From: Dethiobacter alkaliphilus
GTDB taxonomy: Bacteria; Bacillota; Dethiobacteria; DTU022; UBA8154
DNA: 64,000 bases
Reading direction: 5' to 3'
NCBI GenBank assembly: GCA_016841605.1
Contig: JAENYV010000002.1
Location: forward strand, 186,001 to 250,000
Shown: positions 46,152 through 54,410 of the stretch, piece by piece
Numbering within the stretch: position 1 is the first letter of the stretch
How the letters are laid out: every line of letters starts with the position of its first letter
The notes under the pieces: generated by a model
What the model saw: only the letters and a program-made list of their open reading frames with translations
The model's database searches: none
What the model was told of the DNA's origin: nothing
Program-made: the position numbers and the translations under genes

Positions 46152-48947
46152 TTAGATAGCCGGTTTAATCCCCTGTTTTTTTAAAATATCATTACAGCGG
46201 GAACAAACACCGGGATATTGTTTATCCTCGCTCACTGTCGTAGAAATGACCCAGCAGCGCCGGCACTTTTCTCCTGCTGCTTTCTTCACCCGAATACGAA
46301 GATCCATGGCCTGCGCTTTTTCGCTGCCGGTTTCTGCCGGGAAATCCGGCTGCTGCAGGCGGCAGGAAGAAACAATTAGAATGGATTCCAGGAGGGAATT
46401 GTACTTCAGCAATTTCCCATAGATCTCTTCCCCCGGATACAGGTCCACATCAGCCTGCAATGAATTACCAATAATCTTTTCTCTCCGGGACTTCTCCAAT
46501 ATCCGGTTTACCTCCTCTTTTAACTGAAGTAATACATCCCATGAATCAGCCAGTTCCTCATCCTCAAAATACGCAGGAAGCTCCGGCCAGGAAGCAAGTA
46601 AAACGCTCTCTTCTTTTTTGAAAGGAAGGTAAGACCAGATCTCTTCCGCGGTAAAAGAAAGTATAGGTGCAATTAAGAGAGTAATGGTCTGCAAAACTTT
46701 CCAAAGAACTGTCTGAACAGCCCGCCGGGAGGGAGAATCCTTCTCCAGGACATAAAGTCGATCTTTAACAATATCCAGATAAAAGTTACTCATATCTACA
46801 ACTGCAAAATTATGAACAGCATGAAAGACCTGATGAAATTCAAAATGATCATAAGCCCATGCTGTTTTTTCAACCAATTTATAGAGGCGATGCAGGGCCC
46901 AGCGGTCCAACTCTTCCAACTTTTCATAATCAATTTCATGCGCAGCAGGATCAAAATCGCTGCAATTACCAATCAAAAAACGGCATGTGTTGCGTATTTT
47001 GCGATAAATCTCCGTCAGCTGTTTTAAAATCCCCCCGGATAGATGGATATCACTTGTGAAATCAGCGCTGGAGACCCAGAGGCGCAAAACATCCGCTCCA
47101 TAGTTCTTGATAATATCTGCCGGCGCAATAACATTTCCCAGGGATTTCGACATTTTTCTCCCCTCGCCGTCGACAACCCAGCCGTGGCTTAAAACCGTCC
47201 GATAGGGCGGTTCACCTTTGATGGCTACTGCTGTCAGTAGGGAAGACTGGAACCAACCGCGAAACTGATCGCTCCCTTCCAGGTAAAGGTCGGAAGGCCG
47301 GAAAAGATCTTTCCTGGTTGTCAGGACAGCTTCATGGCTGGAGCCCGAATCAAACCAGACATCCATGATATCTTGTTCTTTGCGAAAACTTTTTTCTCCG
47401 CAAGAGCTACAAGAGATGCCCTCCGGCAGGATCTTTTCAGCGGGATAGATATACCATGCATCGGATCCCTCCCGGGCAAAAAGTTCCTGAACAGCAGCGA
47501 TGCTTTCCGGGGTTAAAAGAGTTTTTCCGCAACTTTGGCAATAAAAGATCGGCAGGGGAACTCCCCACACACGCTGGCGGGAGATACACCAGTCGCGGCG
47601 TTCCGCAATCATGTTTCTCATCCGGCCCATACCCCAGGTGGGAATCCAGGAAACGTTTTCAACTGCTTGTAGCGCTTCTTCCCGAAATTGCTCAATTGAA
47701 GCAAACCACTGCTCAGTAGCCCGGAAAATTACTTCTTTTTTACAGCGCCAGCAATGGGGGTACTGGTGGGTAATGAAAGAAAGGTTGAGAAGGACTTTTT
47801 CCCTTTCCAGTGCGGCGGTTACGGCCTTATTACCCTCATCATAGCGTAAGCCGGAAAATTCTCCCGCCTCTGTGGTAAAAATTCCCTTTCCATCCATGGG
47901 AGCGAAAATGGGTAAATTATACCTGAGTCCGGACTCATAGTCCTCCAGACCATGACCGGGAGCCGTATGCACACAACCGCTGCCCTGTTCCAGAGTCACA
48001 TAATCCGCCAGGATAACGTTTGAATCCCTTTCAAAAAGCGGATGCCGGCAGCGGAGCCCTTCCAGCTCACGTCCGGTAAACTCTCCGACGACTCTCTCCA
48101 ATTTCAAATTAATTTCAGAAAAAACTTTTTCCAGCAAATCCTTGGCTACCAGGAGGTAACCGTCATTCGTTTCCACCAGACTATAAATATAGTCCGGGTG
48201 CACGGCAATCGCCAGGTTGGCAGGAATTGTCCAGGGCGTTGTCGTCCAGATCAACACGGAAGACGGTTTATAGCTATCGTCCCATTTACCCTTTGTATCT
48301 ACCACGGGAAATTTCACATAGATGGAAGGAGATCTCCTTTCCTGATACTCAATCTCCGCTTCCGCCAAAGCGGTTTCACAGTGGGGACACCAGTAAACCG
48401 GTTTAAGACCTTTATAAATAAAGCCTTTTTCCGCCATTTTTCCAAAAACACCTATCTGCATGGCCTCGTAAGCCGGATCAAGGGTAATATACGGGTTTTC
48501 CCATTCACCCAGGACACCCAGTCTGACAAACTGTTCACGCTGAATATCCAGATAATGAAGGGCATAATCACGGCACAAACCTCTGAATTCCGGAATAGAG
48601 ATATCATCTCTCTTAACCTTTTTTGTTTTAATTACCTGGTGTTCAATGGGAAGACCGTGGGTATCCCAGCCGGGAACATAAGCAACATCAAAGCCCCTGT
48701 AAAATTTATATTTATTAATGATATCTTTCAGCACCTTGTTAAGGGCTGTTCCCATGTGAATATTCCCATTGGCATAGGGAGGCCCGTCGTGAAGCAAAAA
48801 CCTGGGTGCCCCTGCTCTTTTTTCACGAAACTTCCGGTATATTTCTGACTTGTCCCAGGATTCCAGTATCATAGGCTCCTTTTGTGGAAGGCCTGCCCTC
48901 ATGGGAAAGTCGGTCCGGGGTAGATTTAGCGTACTGCTGTAGTCCAT
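46152..48947 (-). CDS. ileS: Isoleucyl-tRNA synthetase
   Basis: Charges tRNA-Ile. 931 residues from the ATG at 48947 (MDYSSTLNLPRTDFPMR), which matches the family start; an in-frame ATG at 48971 is upstream of the AAAGGAG and less likely. HIGH-type motif ANGNIHMGTAL, editing domain with WTTTPWTIPAN, KMSKS motif GRKMSKSLGN and a C-terminal zinc finger CRRCW...CSRC. Class I, type 1 bacterial enzyme. Controlled by a T-box leader and its own sigma-A promoter. Confidence 0.98.
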   Translation of the reverse strand: MDYSSTLNLPRTDFPMRAGLPQKEPMILESWDKSEIYRKFREKRAGAPRFLLHDGPPYANGNIHMGTALNKVLKDIINKYKFYRGFDVAYVPGWDTHGLPIEHQVIKTKKVKRDDISIPEFRGLCRDYALHYLDIQREQFVRLGVLGEWENPYITLDPAYEAMQIGVFGKMAEKGFIYKGLKPVYWCPHCETALAEAEIEYQERRSPSIYVKFPVVDTKGKWDDSYKPSSVLIWTTTPWTIPANLAIAVHPDYIYSLVETNDGYLLVAKDLLEKVFSEINLKLERVVGEFTGRELEGLRCRHPLFERDSNVILADYVTLEQGSGCVHTAPGHGLEDYESGLRYNLPIFAPMDGKGIFTTEAGEFSGLRYDEGNKAVTAALEREKVLLNLSFITHQYPHCWRCKKEVIFRATEQWFASIEQFREEALQAVENVSWIPTWGMGRMRNMIAERRDWCISRQRVWGVPLPIFYCQSCGKTLLTPESIAAVQELFAREGSDAWYIYPAEKILPEGISCSSCGEKSFRKEQDIMDVWFDSGSSHEAVLTTRKDLFRPSDLYLEGSDQFRGWFQSSLLTAVAIKGEPPYRTVLSHGWVVDGEGRKMSKSLGNVIAPADIIKNYGADVLRLWVSSADFTSDIHLSGGILKQLTEIYRKIRNTCRFLIGNCSDFDPAAHEIDYEKLEELDRWALHRLYKLVEKTAWAYDHFEFHQVFHAVHNFAVVDMSNFYLDIVKDRLYVLEKDSPSRRAVQTVLWKVLQTITLLIAPILSFTAEEIWSYLPFKKEESVLLASWPELPAYFEDEELADSWDVLLQLKEEVNRILEKSRREKIIGNSLQADVDLYPGEEIYGKLLKYNSLLESILIVSSCRLQQPDFPAETGSEKAQAMDLRIRVKKAAGEKCRRCWVISTTVSEDKQYPGVCSRCNDILKKQGIKPAI

Positions 48948-49013
48948 AGTAAACGGCCAGACTCCTTTCATTAAATATTTATTATCTCCGATTATAAAGA
49001 TTATAAAAAAATG

Positions 49014-49049
49014 GATTAAAAATAAAATCCCGTCCTGCTAGGGACGAGA
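49014..49049 (-). terminator. T-box attenuator terminator of ileS
   Basis: TCTCGTCC and GGACGGGA (49042-49049/49028-49035, one G-T) with a 6-nt loop, followed by TTTTATTTTT on the minus strand. Formed when tRNA-Ile is charged. Confidence 0.88.
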
Positions 49050-49278
49050 CTTTTCCCGCGATACCACCCTTTTTGTTAGGATTAATAAATAAATCATAAC
49101 CCCTTCACGCTTTAACGCAGCTTTTTTACGCTTATTTCTACTTACCCTGCCGTGAACGGGGTTTTGGAAATAAGAACTCCCGGGTGATCTTCAGCCTGGA
49201 CCGCCACGCCGGCTTTCACCTGATCCGGCTCTCTAAAGAGGTAAGAAACCAAGCTTACTATCCCGTTCATTGTTTGTA
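49014..49278 (-). promoter_or_regulatory. T-box riboswitch, isoleucine-specific, upstream of ileS
   Basis: Minus-strand leader with the diagnostic T-box AGGGTGGTATCGCGG (about 49057-49071), whose 5' part pairs with the uncharged tRNA acceptor end. Stem I shows the distal GGTGAAAGCCGGC region and a probable specifier ATC at 49186-49188 (GAAGATCACC), an Ile codon matching the downstream gene. A terminator hairpin follows the T-box. It fills the 400-bp gap between divIVA and ileS together with the promoter. Confidence 0.93.
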
Positions 49279-49284
49279 ACAATC

Positions 49285-49313
49285 ATTATAAAATTTATCT
49301 TTCCCCGCGTCAA
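49285..49313 (-). promoter_or_regulatory. Sigma-A promoter for the ileS T-box transcript
   Basis: Minus strand TTGACG (49308-49313), 17-nt spacer, TATAAT (49285-49290). The expected transcript start near 49278 is just before stem I of the T-box. Confidence 0.8.
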
Positions 49314-49349
49314 ACAAAAAAATTCAAACGGAACTGCTATTTCACTTAA

Positions 49350-49844
49350 TTAATTTCCACTCTCGTTTTTATTTCCATTTTCTTCATTTTCCACCTGAAG
49401 CCAGTCCTCCAGCTCCAGAGAAGCCAGTTGTGCCTCAACAAATGAACGAAAACGGAGTTTAAAGATCTGCGCCTGCTTGTAAACTTCTTCATGTTCCGCC
49501 AGAATACGGCTGGCTTTGTAGCGGGCCTCATCCAAAGCCCGCTGTGCATCTTTTTCAGCTTCCCTGCGGATTAACTCTGCCTCCTTATTGGCATTTCTTT
49601 TCACGTCTTCAGCCGTTTCCTGAGCCACGATAATCGAATTATGAAGGGTATTTTCCAACTTTTGATACTGACTCAGCTTCTCCTCAAGCTGCTGTATTTT
49701 TTCCTCCAGGCTAAGCTTATCTTTAATAGCTTCTTCAAAATCTTTGGCAACTTGCTCCAAAAATTCGTCAACCTCTTCCGGTTTGTAACCGCGAAATCCT
49801 TTATTAAATTCTTTATTTTGAATATCAATCGTGGTTAAATTCAC
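49350..49844 (-). CDS. divIVA: Cell division/pole protein DivIVA
   Basis: Binds negatively curved membrane at septa and poles and recruits partner proteins. 164 residues: N-terminal lipid-binding domain LTTIDIQNKEF, FRGYKPEEVDEFL, then coiled coil with many Glu/Lys/Ala residues to about 140 and a short acidic C-terminus. GAGGAGGATC precedes the ATG. Just upstream lie tandem 12-bp repeats next to a TATAAT. Confidence 0.95.
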   Translation of the reverse strand: MNLTTIDIQNKEFNKGFRGYKPEEVDEFLEQVAKDFEEAIKDKLSLEEKIQQLEEKLSQYQKLENTLHNSIIVAQETAEDVKRNANKEAELIRREAEKDAQRALDEARYKASRILAEHEEVYKQAQIFKLRFRSFVEAQLASLELEDWLQVENEENGNKNESGN

Positions 49845-49873
49845 TTGGCAGATCCTCCTCAGGTTTGACGACC

Positions 49874-49897
49874 GGGGAACTCCCGGGGGAACTCCCG
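49874..49897 (-). repeat. Tandem 12-bp operator-like repeats upstream of divIVA
   Basis: Two exact head-to-tail copies of GGGGAACTCCCG (49874-49885 and 49886-49897); each contains the palindrome GGGA-N2-TCCC on the minus strand. They abut TATAAT at 49898-49903 on the minus strand, so they would cover the transcription start and early leader. No good -35 is visible at 17 nt, which would suit an activated or regulated promoter. Confidence 0.5.
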
Positions 49898-49975
49898 ATT
49901 ATAATCTTTAATTTTGACAATTCTCCTGCTTTTCCTGCCTTATTCCCATAAAAATATGAAATATTTTCAAGCAGT

Positions 49976-50770
49976 CTAAATAATCCTGTTCAAAAGAAGG
50001 CGAATTCTCCCTTTTCTGCTCTCCCCCAAAACCTGAATAACCTCAACCCGGCCTTTTCCCGCGAGGGAAATAAGATCACCCTCTTTTACGTTTTTAGAAG
50101 GCTGATTTATCACCTGGTAGTTCACCTTAACCTGCTCGCCTTTAATCAGGGGGGCTATCCTGGAGCGGGAAAGACCAAAACCCAGACCTGCCACGGCATC
50201 AACCCGCATGGAAGCAACTGTTCCCGTTATTTCTTTCACCTGCCTGGTTAAGAAATTGAGATCAAGCTTTTCCGGATCAACTATCGCTACTTTGGCGGCA
50301 AAGCGTCCAATCCTGGTTAAATTTTGCTCCAGGAAAGAAGCAAGTTCCGGTAAAAAAAAGATATATGCTTTTTGCTCCCCGCGATAGATGATATCCCCCA
50401 GAGTCTCGCGTTTTATCCCCATGCCGAGAAGCGCTCCTAAGAAATCCCTGTGAGTTAAAATTCCTGAAGGGAAGGTTCCTTCAACCAGCGCACAGCAGAC
50501 TTTGTGTTCATTATCTCCGACAATTATACTAAGGGGAACAGCACAAATACGAACTCGTTCCGCCTCCGGGTATCCACCGAAAAAAGAACATTTTACATCG
50601 CCGGAAAAGAAATGAAGGAGCTCACCCGCGATCTGCTGTTGTCTGGGATCGGTAAAAACTGTCCACTGCTGTACATGATGATCTCTGGCCTTTTCCAATA
50701 TGGACCAAAAATAAGAAGCCCATCTGTTTTCATTGGGAAGATGATAATGATGTGGAACTTTCCCTTTCAA
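49976..50770 (-). CDS. ylmH: YlmH-type S4-domain RNA-binding protein
   Basis: 264 residues. N-terminal YlmH domain (ISRFNRGDRK-type fold not obvious, but TVFTDPRQQQIAGELL and FFGGYPEAERVRICAVP are typical), central DFLGALLGMGIKRETLGDI, and a C-terminal S4 domain with GFGLSRSRIAPLIKGEQVKVN. YlmH is a ribosome-associated factor linked to ribosome quality control and sits next to divIVA in most Firmicutes. Confidence 0.92.
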   Translation of the reverse strand: MKGKVPHHYHLPNENRWASYFWSILEKARDHHVQQWTVFTDPRQQQIAGELLHFFSGDVKCSFFGGYPEAERVRICAVPLSIIVGDNEHKVCCALVEGTFPSGILTHRDFLGALLGMGIKRETLGDIIYRGEQKAYIFFLPELASFLEQNLTRIGRFAAKVAIVDPEKLDLNFLTRQVKEITGTVASMRVDAVAGLGFGLSRSRIAPLIKGEQVKVNYQVINQPSKNVKEGDLISLAGKGRVEVIQVLGESRKGRIRLLLNRII

Positions 50771-50801
50771 TTTACATAACGACCTCCTGTGAGAGACGAA
50801 C

Positions 50802-51089
50802 TTAAAGCAACCCCAACAAAAGCCGTCTGAGCAGTCCTAAAATGATCAGCGCGAGAATCGGTGATAGATCAAGATACCCGCCGCCACCGACACGCAGGGG
50901 CGGCACCAGGCTGCGAAACGGAGCTAAGAAAGGCTCGGTAATCTGGTGGAAGAAACGGATAAGATTGAGTAAAAAGGGATTTCCATAAGGATTTACCGGG
51001 AAAAAACTCAGTACGATACGTATCAGAATTAAGAAATAAACAATATCAAAAAATGCATCAATCAAATTTCTTAGAAAAATACTTTTCAC
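50802..51089 (-). CDS. yggT: YggT family membrane protein
   Basis: 95 residues with two hydrophobic segments and the YggT signature RIVLSFFPVNPYGNPFLLNLIRFFHQITEPFLAPFR (key phrases: RIVLSFFP, ITEPFLAPFR). Related to plant CCB3; role uncertain, linked to division and osmotic balance. In B. subtilis YlmG occupies the same place between sepF and ylmH. Confidence 0.92.
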   Translation of the reverse strand: MKSIFLRNLIDAFFDIVYFLILIRIVLSFFPVNPYGNPFLLNLIRFFHQITEPFLAPFRSLVPPLRVGGGGYLDLSPILALIILGLLRRLLLGLL

Positions 51090-51252
51090 CCCCCAACTTT
51101 GGTAACCGGCCTTCCTTCACGGAAAACCGGCAGGCAGAACAAATGCTATAACAACAAGTTTATATGTTCTTTCATCTAAGGTCAAGGACAAGTTGTTGAA
51201 GCATTGACAAAGTCACTACTCTCTTACAATCATATTGTATTATTGTTTACTA

Positions 51253-51696
51253 TTATTGTTTAATTATATTGTTATTATCGTTCAATTTCCGGTGCAAAGC
51301 ATCTTCATGGAGATTCCTCGGAAGATCTGCGTCCAGAGCAACCCCCGCAGGAGCAAAAAGAAAGATTTGCCGGTTAACCTTTTGGGTATAACCGTTAATG
51401 GCAAAGGTTATTCCGCTTAAAAAATCGATAACCCTTTTAGCATCCTCGGGTTCCATCTCTTCCAGGTTGACAACAACTACCCGTTTCATTTTCAGATGCT
51501 CGCCCATGTTTTCAGCCTCAGCAAAACTGAGAGGTTTCTTGACTACAAATTTAAAAGTACTTTCCTGGGAAGGAAATTCCACGATGTTGTTTTTTTTCCA
51601 AAATAGTTGACCCGGATTATCATCCTCAGATAATTCATCCTTCTCTTCCTCAACAATTCCCAGGCCTAATAAAATTTTCTTCCAGATTCTCTGCAT
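51253..51696 (-). CDS. sepF: Cell division protein SepF
   Basis: Membrane-bound FtsZ partner that shapes the septum. 147 residues: N-terminal amphipathic segment MQRIWKKILLGLG, acidic linker, and SepF domain with KKPLSFAEAENMGEHLKMKRVVVVNLEEMEPEDAKRVIDFLSG (key parts: VVVNLEEM, RVIDFLSG). The C-terminal DNNNIIKQ is encoded by AT-rich tandem repeats (51238-51263) and is not conserved. GGAAGGTGATATT upstream. Confidence 0.95.
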   Translation of the reverse strand: MQRIWKKILLGLGIVEEEKDELSEDDNPGQLFWKKNNIVEFPSQESTFKFVVKKPLSFAEAENMGEHLKMKRVVVVNLEEMEPEDAKRVIDFLSGITFAINGYTQKVNRQIFLFAPAGVALDADLPRNLHEDALHRKLNDNNNIIKQ

Positions 51697-51713
51697 AATA
51701 TCACCTTCCCGGA

Positions 51714-52406
51714 CTAAGAATCCCTTGCACCAAACAGTGCTGTCCCCAGTCTGACCATGTTTGCACCCTCTTCTACAGCCACTTCAAAATCATTTGTCAT
51801 ACCCATGGAAAGATACTTCATCTCCGCACCTGCAATTTGAATACTGTTAAACAATTGATATAGCCGCCGAAAATAGGGACGGGTATGTTCCGGATCGGGG
51901 AAAAAAGGAGCAATAGCCATTAAGCCCAAAATTTTTAAGTTACTGAAACCGGCCATCTCCTGCAAAGCCGGTAGCACCTCTTCATAAGCAAAGCCGAACT
52001 TACTGTCTTCTGAACCAATGTTTACCTGAACCAGAGCATTTACCTTTTTATTAAGTTTTTCTCCCTCGTTCTGGATCACCCTGGCCAGTTTAAGAGAATC
52101 CAGAGAGTGAATCAGATCGAAAACCGGAAGAACGCTCTTTACTTTATTTGTCTGCAGATGGCCGATAAAATGCCAGTGTAGATCGTTGGGAAGGACATTA
52201 ATCTTTGGTAGCGCATCCTGCACTCTGTTCTCTCCGAAGTGTTTGATACCTGAGTCCCATGCTTCCCGAATCGCCTCGGAAGACACGGTTTTTGTTACGG
52301 CAATGAGCGTTATATCCGTAACAGGAATGCCTCTCTTCGCCGCGGAAGCCTGCAAACGTTCTTTAATATGCCTAAAATTTGCCCTGATCACCATAAATTC
52401 CTCCAT
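51714..52406 (-). CDS. yggS: YggS/YlmE-type PLP homeostasis protein
   Basis: 230-residue single-domain fold III PLP protein. PLP lysine in LIAVTKTV, FGENRVQDALPKI, WHFIGHLQTNKV and LSMGMTNDFEVAVEEGANMVRLGTALFG in parts (SMGMTNDFE, MVRLGTALFG). Maintains pyridoxal phosphate balance; no enzyme activity known. Conserved location between pgeF and sepF. Confidence 0.95.
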   Translation of the reverse strand: MEEFMVIRANFRHIKERLQASAAKRGIPVTDITLIAVTKTVSSEAIREAWDSGIKHFGENRVQDALPKINVLPNDLHWHFIGHLQTNKVKSVLPVFDLIHSLDSLKLARVIQNEGEKLNKKVNALVQVNIGSEDSKFGFAYEEVLPALQEMAGFSNLKILGLMAIAPFFPDPEHTRPYFRRLYQLFNSIQIAGAEMKYLSMGMTNDFEVAVEEGANMVRLGTALFGARDS

Positions 52407-52419
52407 TTTTCTTACTTAC

Positions 52420-53550
52420 TTACCAGGAAAAACGTTGCCCCTCTTTTACTTTATCCGGGTTGAGAACAAGAACCACTTTTTCGTAAGACTCCAGGTCTTC
52501 TATCAGGTAAAAATCCTCTTTTTCCCCAATAATTTCTACTTCGCAGAAAGAGATAAGACCTTTATCAACAAGGTAAATACCTTTTTGACCGTCTTTTTCT
52601 ATTAATGTACCCCTGGGAATCATAGTACCTTCAATTTGCTCATAAACAACTTTTGCCTGACACCACCGCTGGCTATAAAAGTTTTCCGCAAACTGGTTGA
52701 TAGCCCATGTTATCTTCAGGAGCCCACCATCCCTTCTAACCTCAAGCTGCTCACCTCTAACCGGAGATTCCGGGGCAAAGGAAAAATATAAAACAACCTG
52801 TGATTTCTCGGCAAGAATTTCCCCGGAAGAAACAGGGAAAACAGCACTGAAGTACCAGGTATAATTGTTAATAATTCTGAGAAGAGGTGAAAAACGGCTA
52901 ACCTCTTCACCACTGCTCATGAGCTGTTCCTGATACGGTTTTCCGGCAAACTCTTCCTCCGTAAAATAAGGAAAACCCGCTTCCGGGCCAAATTTCTCCC
53001 ATCCGTCAAATTTAAAGCTCACCAGTCCTGCCCGGGGATTAATAACAACCGACTCCTCATTTTCCGGAAAAAGGGAAAGATAACTATCCTTATTCACTTC
53101 GTCACCCTTTAGAAACCAGTCTTTAAACTTCAGTAAATAATCTCCCACTCCTTGTTCTTCTTCGTTTTTGGAAGCACTCTCTTCCAGGGGAAATTCGCTA
53201 ATCCTGGCCAGCTCCTCGCCGACGGGAACCCGGGACCCTTCATCCACAAGATAATAAATAAAACCGGGCTTAGGAGAAAAAATTATTTCTTCGTCAAAAG
53301 TGATCAGACCTGAGAGGGAAGAAGTTAACTCTATGGACCCTTCCCCGGCCAAAGTTGTCTTAATAGACTTCTGGCCGAATATCCCCCAGATATATCCGAT
53401 TAATATTTGGGCCAGTAAGAAAAGCGCTAGGGAAAGCAGAAGGAAAAAAAGAGGTTTCTTACCGGACGGTGGATAATTTTCCAGTTTATCCCTTCCGCCT
53501 TTAATTACTTTTAAATCCACGGTTTTCGACTTCCGGAGCTTTCTTTTCAT
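52420..53550 (-). CDS. HlyD-like membrane-anchored adaptor protein
   Basis: 376 residues. Basic cytoplasmic N-terminus, one membrane helix (about 32-56), then an extracytoplasmic beta-rich region with the barrel-sandwich (biotinyl-lipoyl-like) half ELTSSLSGLITFDEEII...DEGSRVPVGEELARI and a C-terminal beta-barrel, separated by a mixed charged segment. Related proteins of Clostridia occur at this locus between pgeF and yggS. No ABC or RND transporter gene is next to it, so the partner is unknown. Confidence 0.8.
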   Translation of the reverse strand: MKRKLRKSKTVDLKVIKGGRDKLENYPPSGKKPLFFLLLSLALFLLAQILIGYIWGIFGQKSIKTTLAGEGSIELTSSLSGLITFDEEIIFSPKPGFIYYLVDEGSRVPVGEELARISEFPLEESASKNEEEQGVGDYLLKFKDWFLKGDEVNKDSYLSLFPENEESVVINPRAGLVSFKFDGWEKFGPEAGFPYFTEEEFAGKPYQEQLMSSGEEVSRFSPLLRIINNYTWYFSAVFPVSSGEILAEKSQVVLYFSFAPESPVRGEQLEVRRDGGLLKITWAINQFAENFYSQRWCQAKVVYEQIEGTMIPRGTLIEKDGQKGIYLVDKGLISFCEVEIIGEKEDFYLIEDLESYEKVVLVLNPDKVKEGQRFSW

Positions 53551-53553
53551 CTT

Positions 53554-54387
53554 TTAATGATCCGACCCCGTATCTCTTAAAAAAATAATACCCATATGGC
53601 TGCCGGTAATCTTTCCTCCGGAGCCCCGGTATGAATAAAACAAACTGCTATCGCATTTTGTACAGAAATCATTTCCAAAAATATGGTTGGATTTTATTCC
53701 TTCTTTCATTAATACATTCCTGTTTGATGCCCGCAAGTCAAAGTAAAGATGCCCGGACTTGCCGGCCGGGTATAAAACCATCTCCTCTTTCCAGGAAGAA
53801 CGACGACAGCATTCGATAACTTCAACTCCGATTTCATAGCAACATGCTCCAATGGAGGGGCTCATCAACACCTGTATTTTTTGCGGATCCGCGGCAAACT
53901 GTCTTTTCATGATCCGGACAACCCGGGAGACTATTCCTTTGCATGTACCTCTCCACCCGGCATGTGCGATCCCCACAACCGGAACAGACGGTTCTAAAAA
54001 AAAGACAAGGAGACAATCTGCACAAAAAGCTCCCAACACTGCCTTCCTTTCTGCTGTGACCAGGGCATCGGTCTTGGGGAAGGCTCTCCGGCCTGCTAAA
54101 AGTTCCTCACGGCCAATTATAGAAACCCTCCTGCCGTGAACCTGTTCACCGGTACAAAGTACAGAGTTATTTTTCCCCCAAATTGCCAGGAATCTCTCCC
54201 TGTTTTCCAGAACCCTGGAAGGATTTTCTCCTCCTTTAAAGCCCATATCAAAGGAAATAGTTCTCTCTACACCGACTCCTCCAAGACGGGAGGAAAATCC
54301 GTGACCACAGATTTTCGTTTTTTCCCATAAGGGCAAAGAAAAAAAGGGAATATTTTTTCTTTCCGTCAGTTGTAGTTTATCCTGCAT
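53554..54387 (-). CDS. pgeF: Purine nucleoside phosphorylase / laccase-domain protein (YlmD, PgeF family)
   Basis: 277 residues of the YfiH/LACC1 family, which phosphorolyse adenosine/inosine and may edit peptidoglycan precursors. Motifs: TGEQVHG, ADCLLVF, the metal ligands in HAGWRGTCKGI and CCYEIG. Four bp from the HlyD-like gene, in the ylmC-ylmD-ylmE-type cluster. Confidence 0.93.
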   Translation of the reverse strand: MQDKLQLTERKNIPFFSLPLWEKTKICGHGFSSRLGGVGVERTISFDMGFKGGENPSRVLENRERFLAIWGKNNSVLCTGEQVHGRRVSIIGREELLAGRRAFPKTDALVTAERKAVLGAFCADCLLVFFLEPSVPVVGIAHAGWRGTCKGIVSRVVRIMKRQFAADPQKIQVLMSPSIGACCYEIGVEVIECCRRSSWKEEMVLYPAGKSGHLYFDLRASNRNVLMKEGIKSNHIFGNDFCTKCDSSLFYSYRGSGGKITGSHMGIIFLRDTGSDH

Positions 54388-54410
54388 GATTACTCCTGTC
54401 TCTCAGAAAT

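Noticed and set aside
48042-48848. 268-codon open frame antisense to ileS
   Set aside because: Shadow of the ileS reading frame; no ribosome binding site and no recognisable protein.
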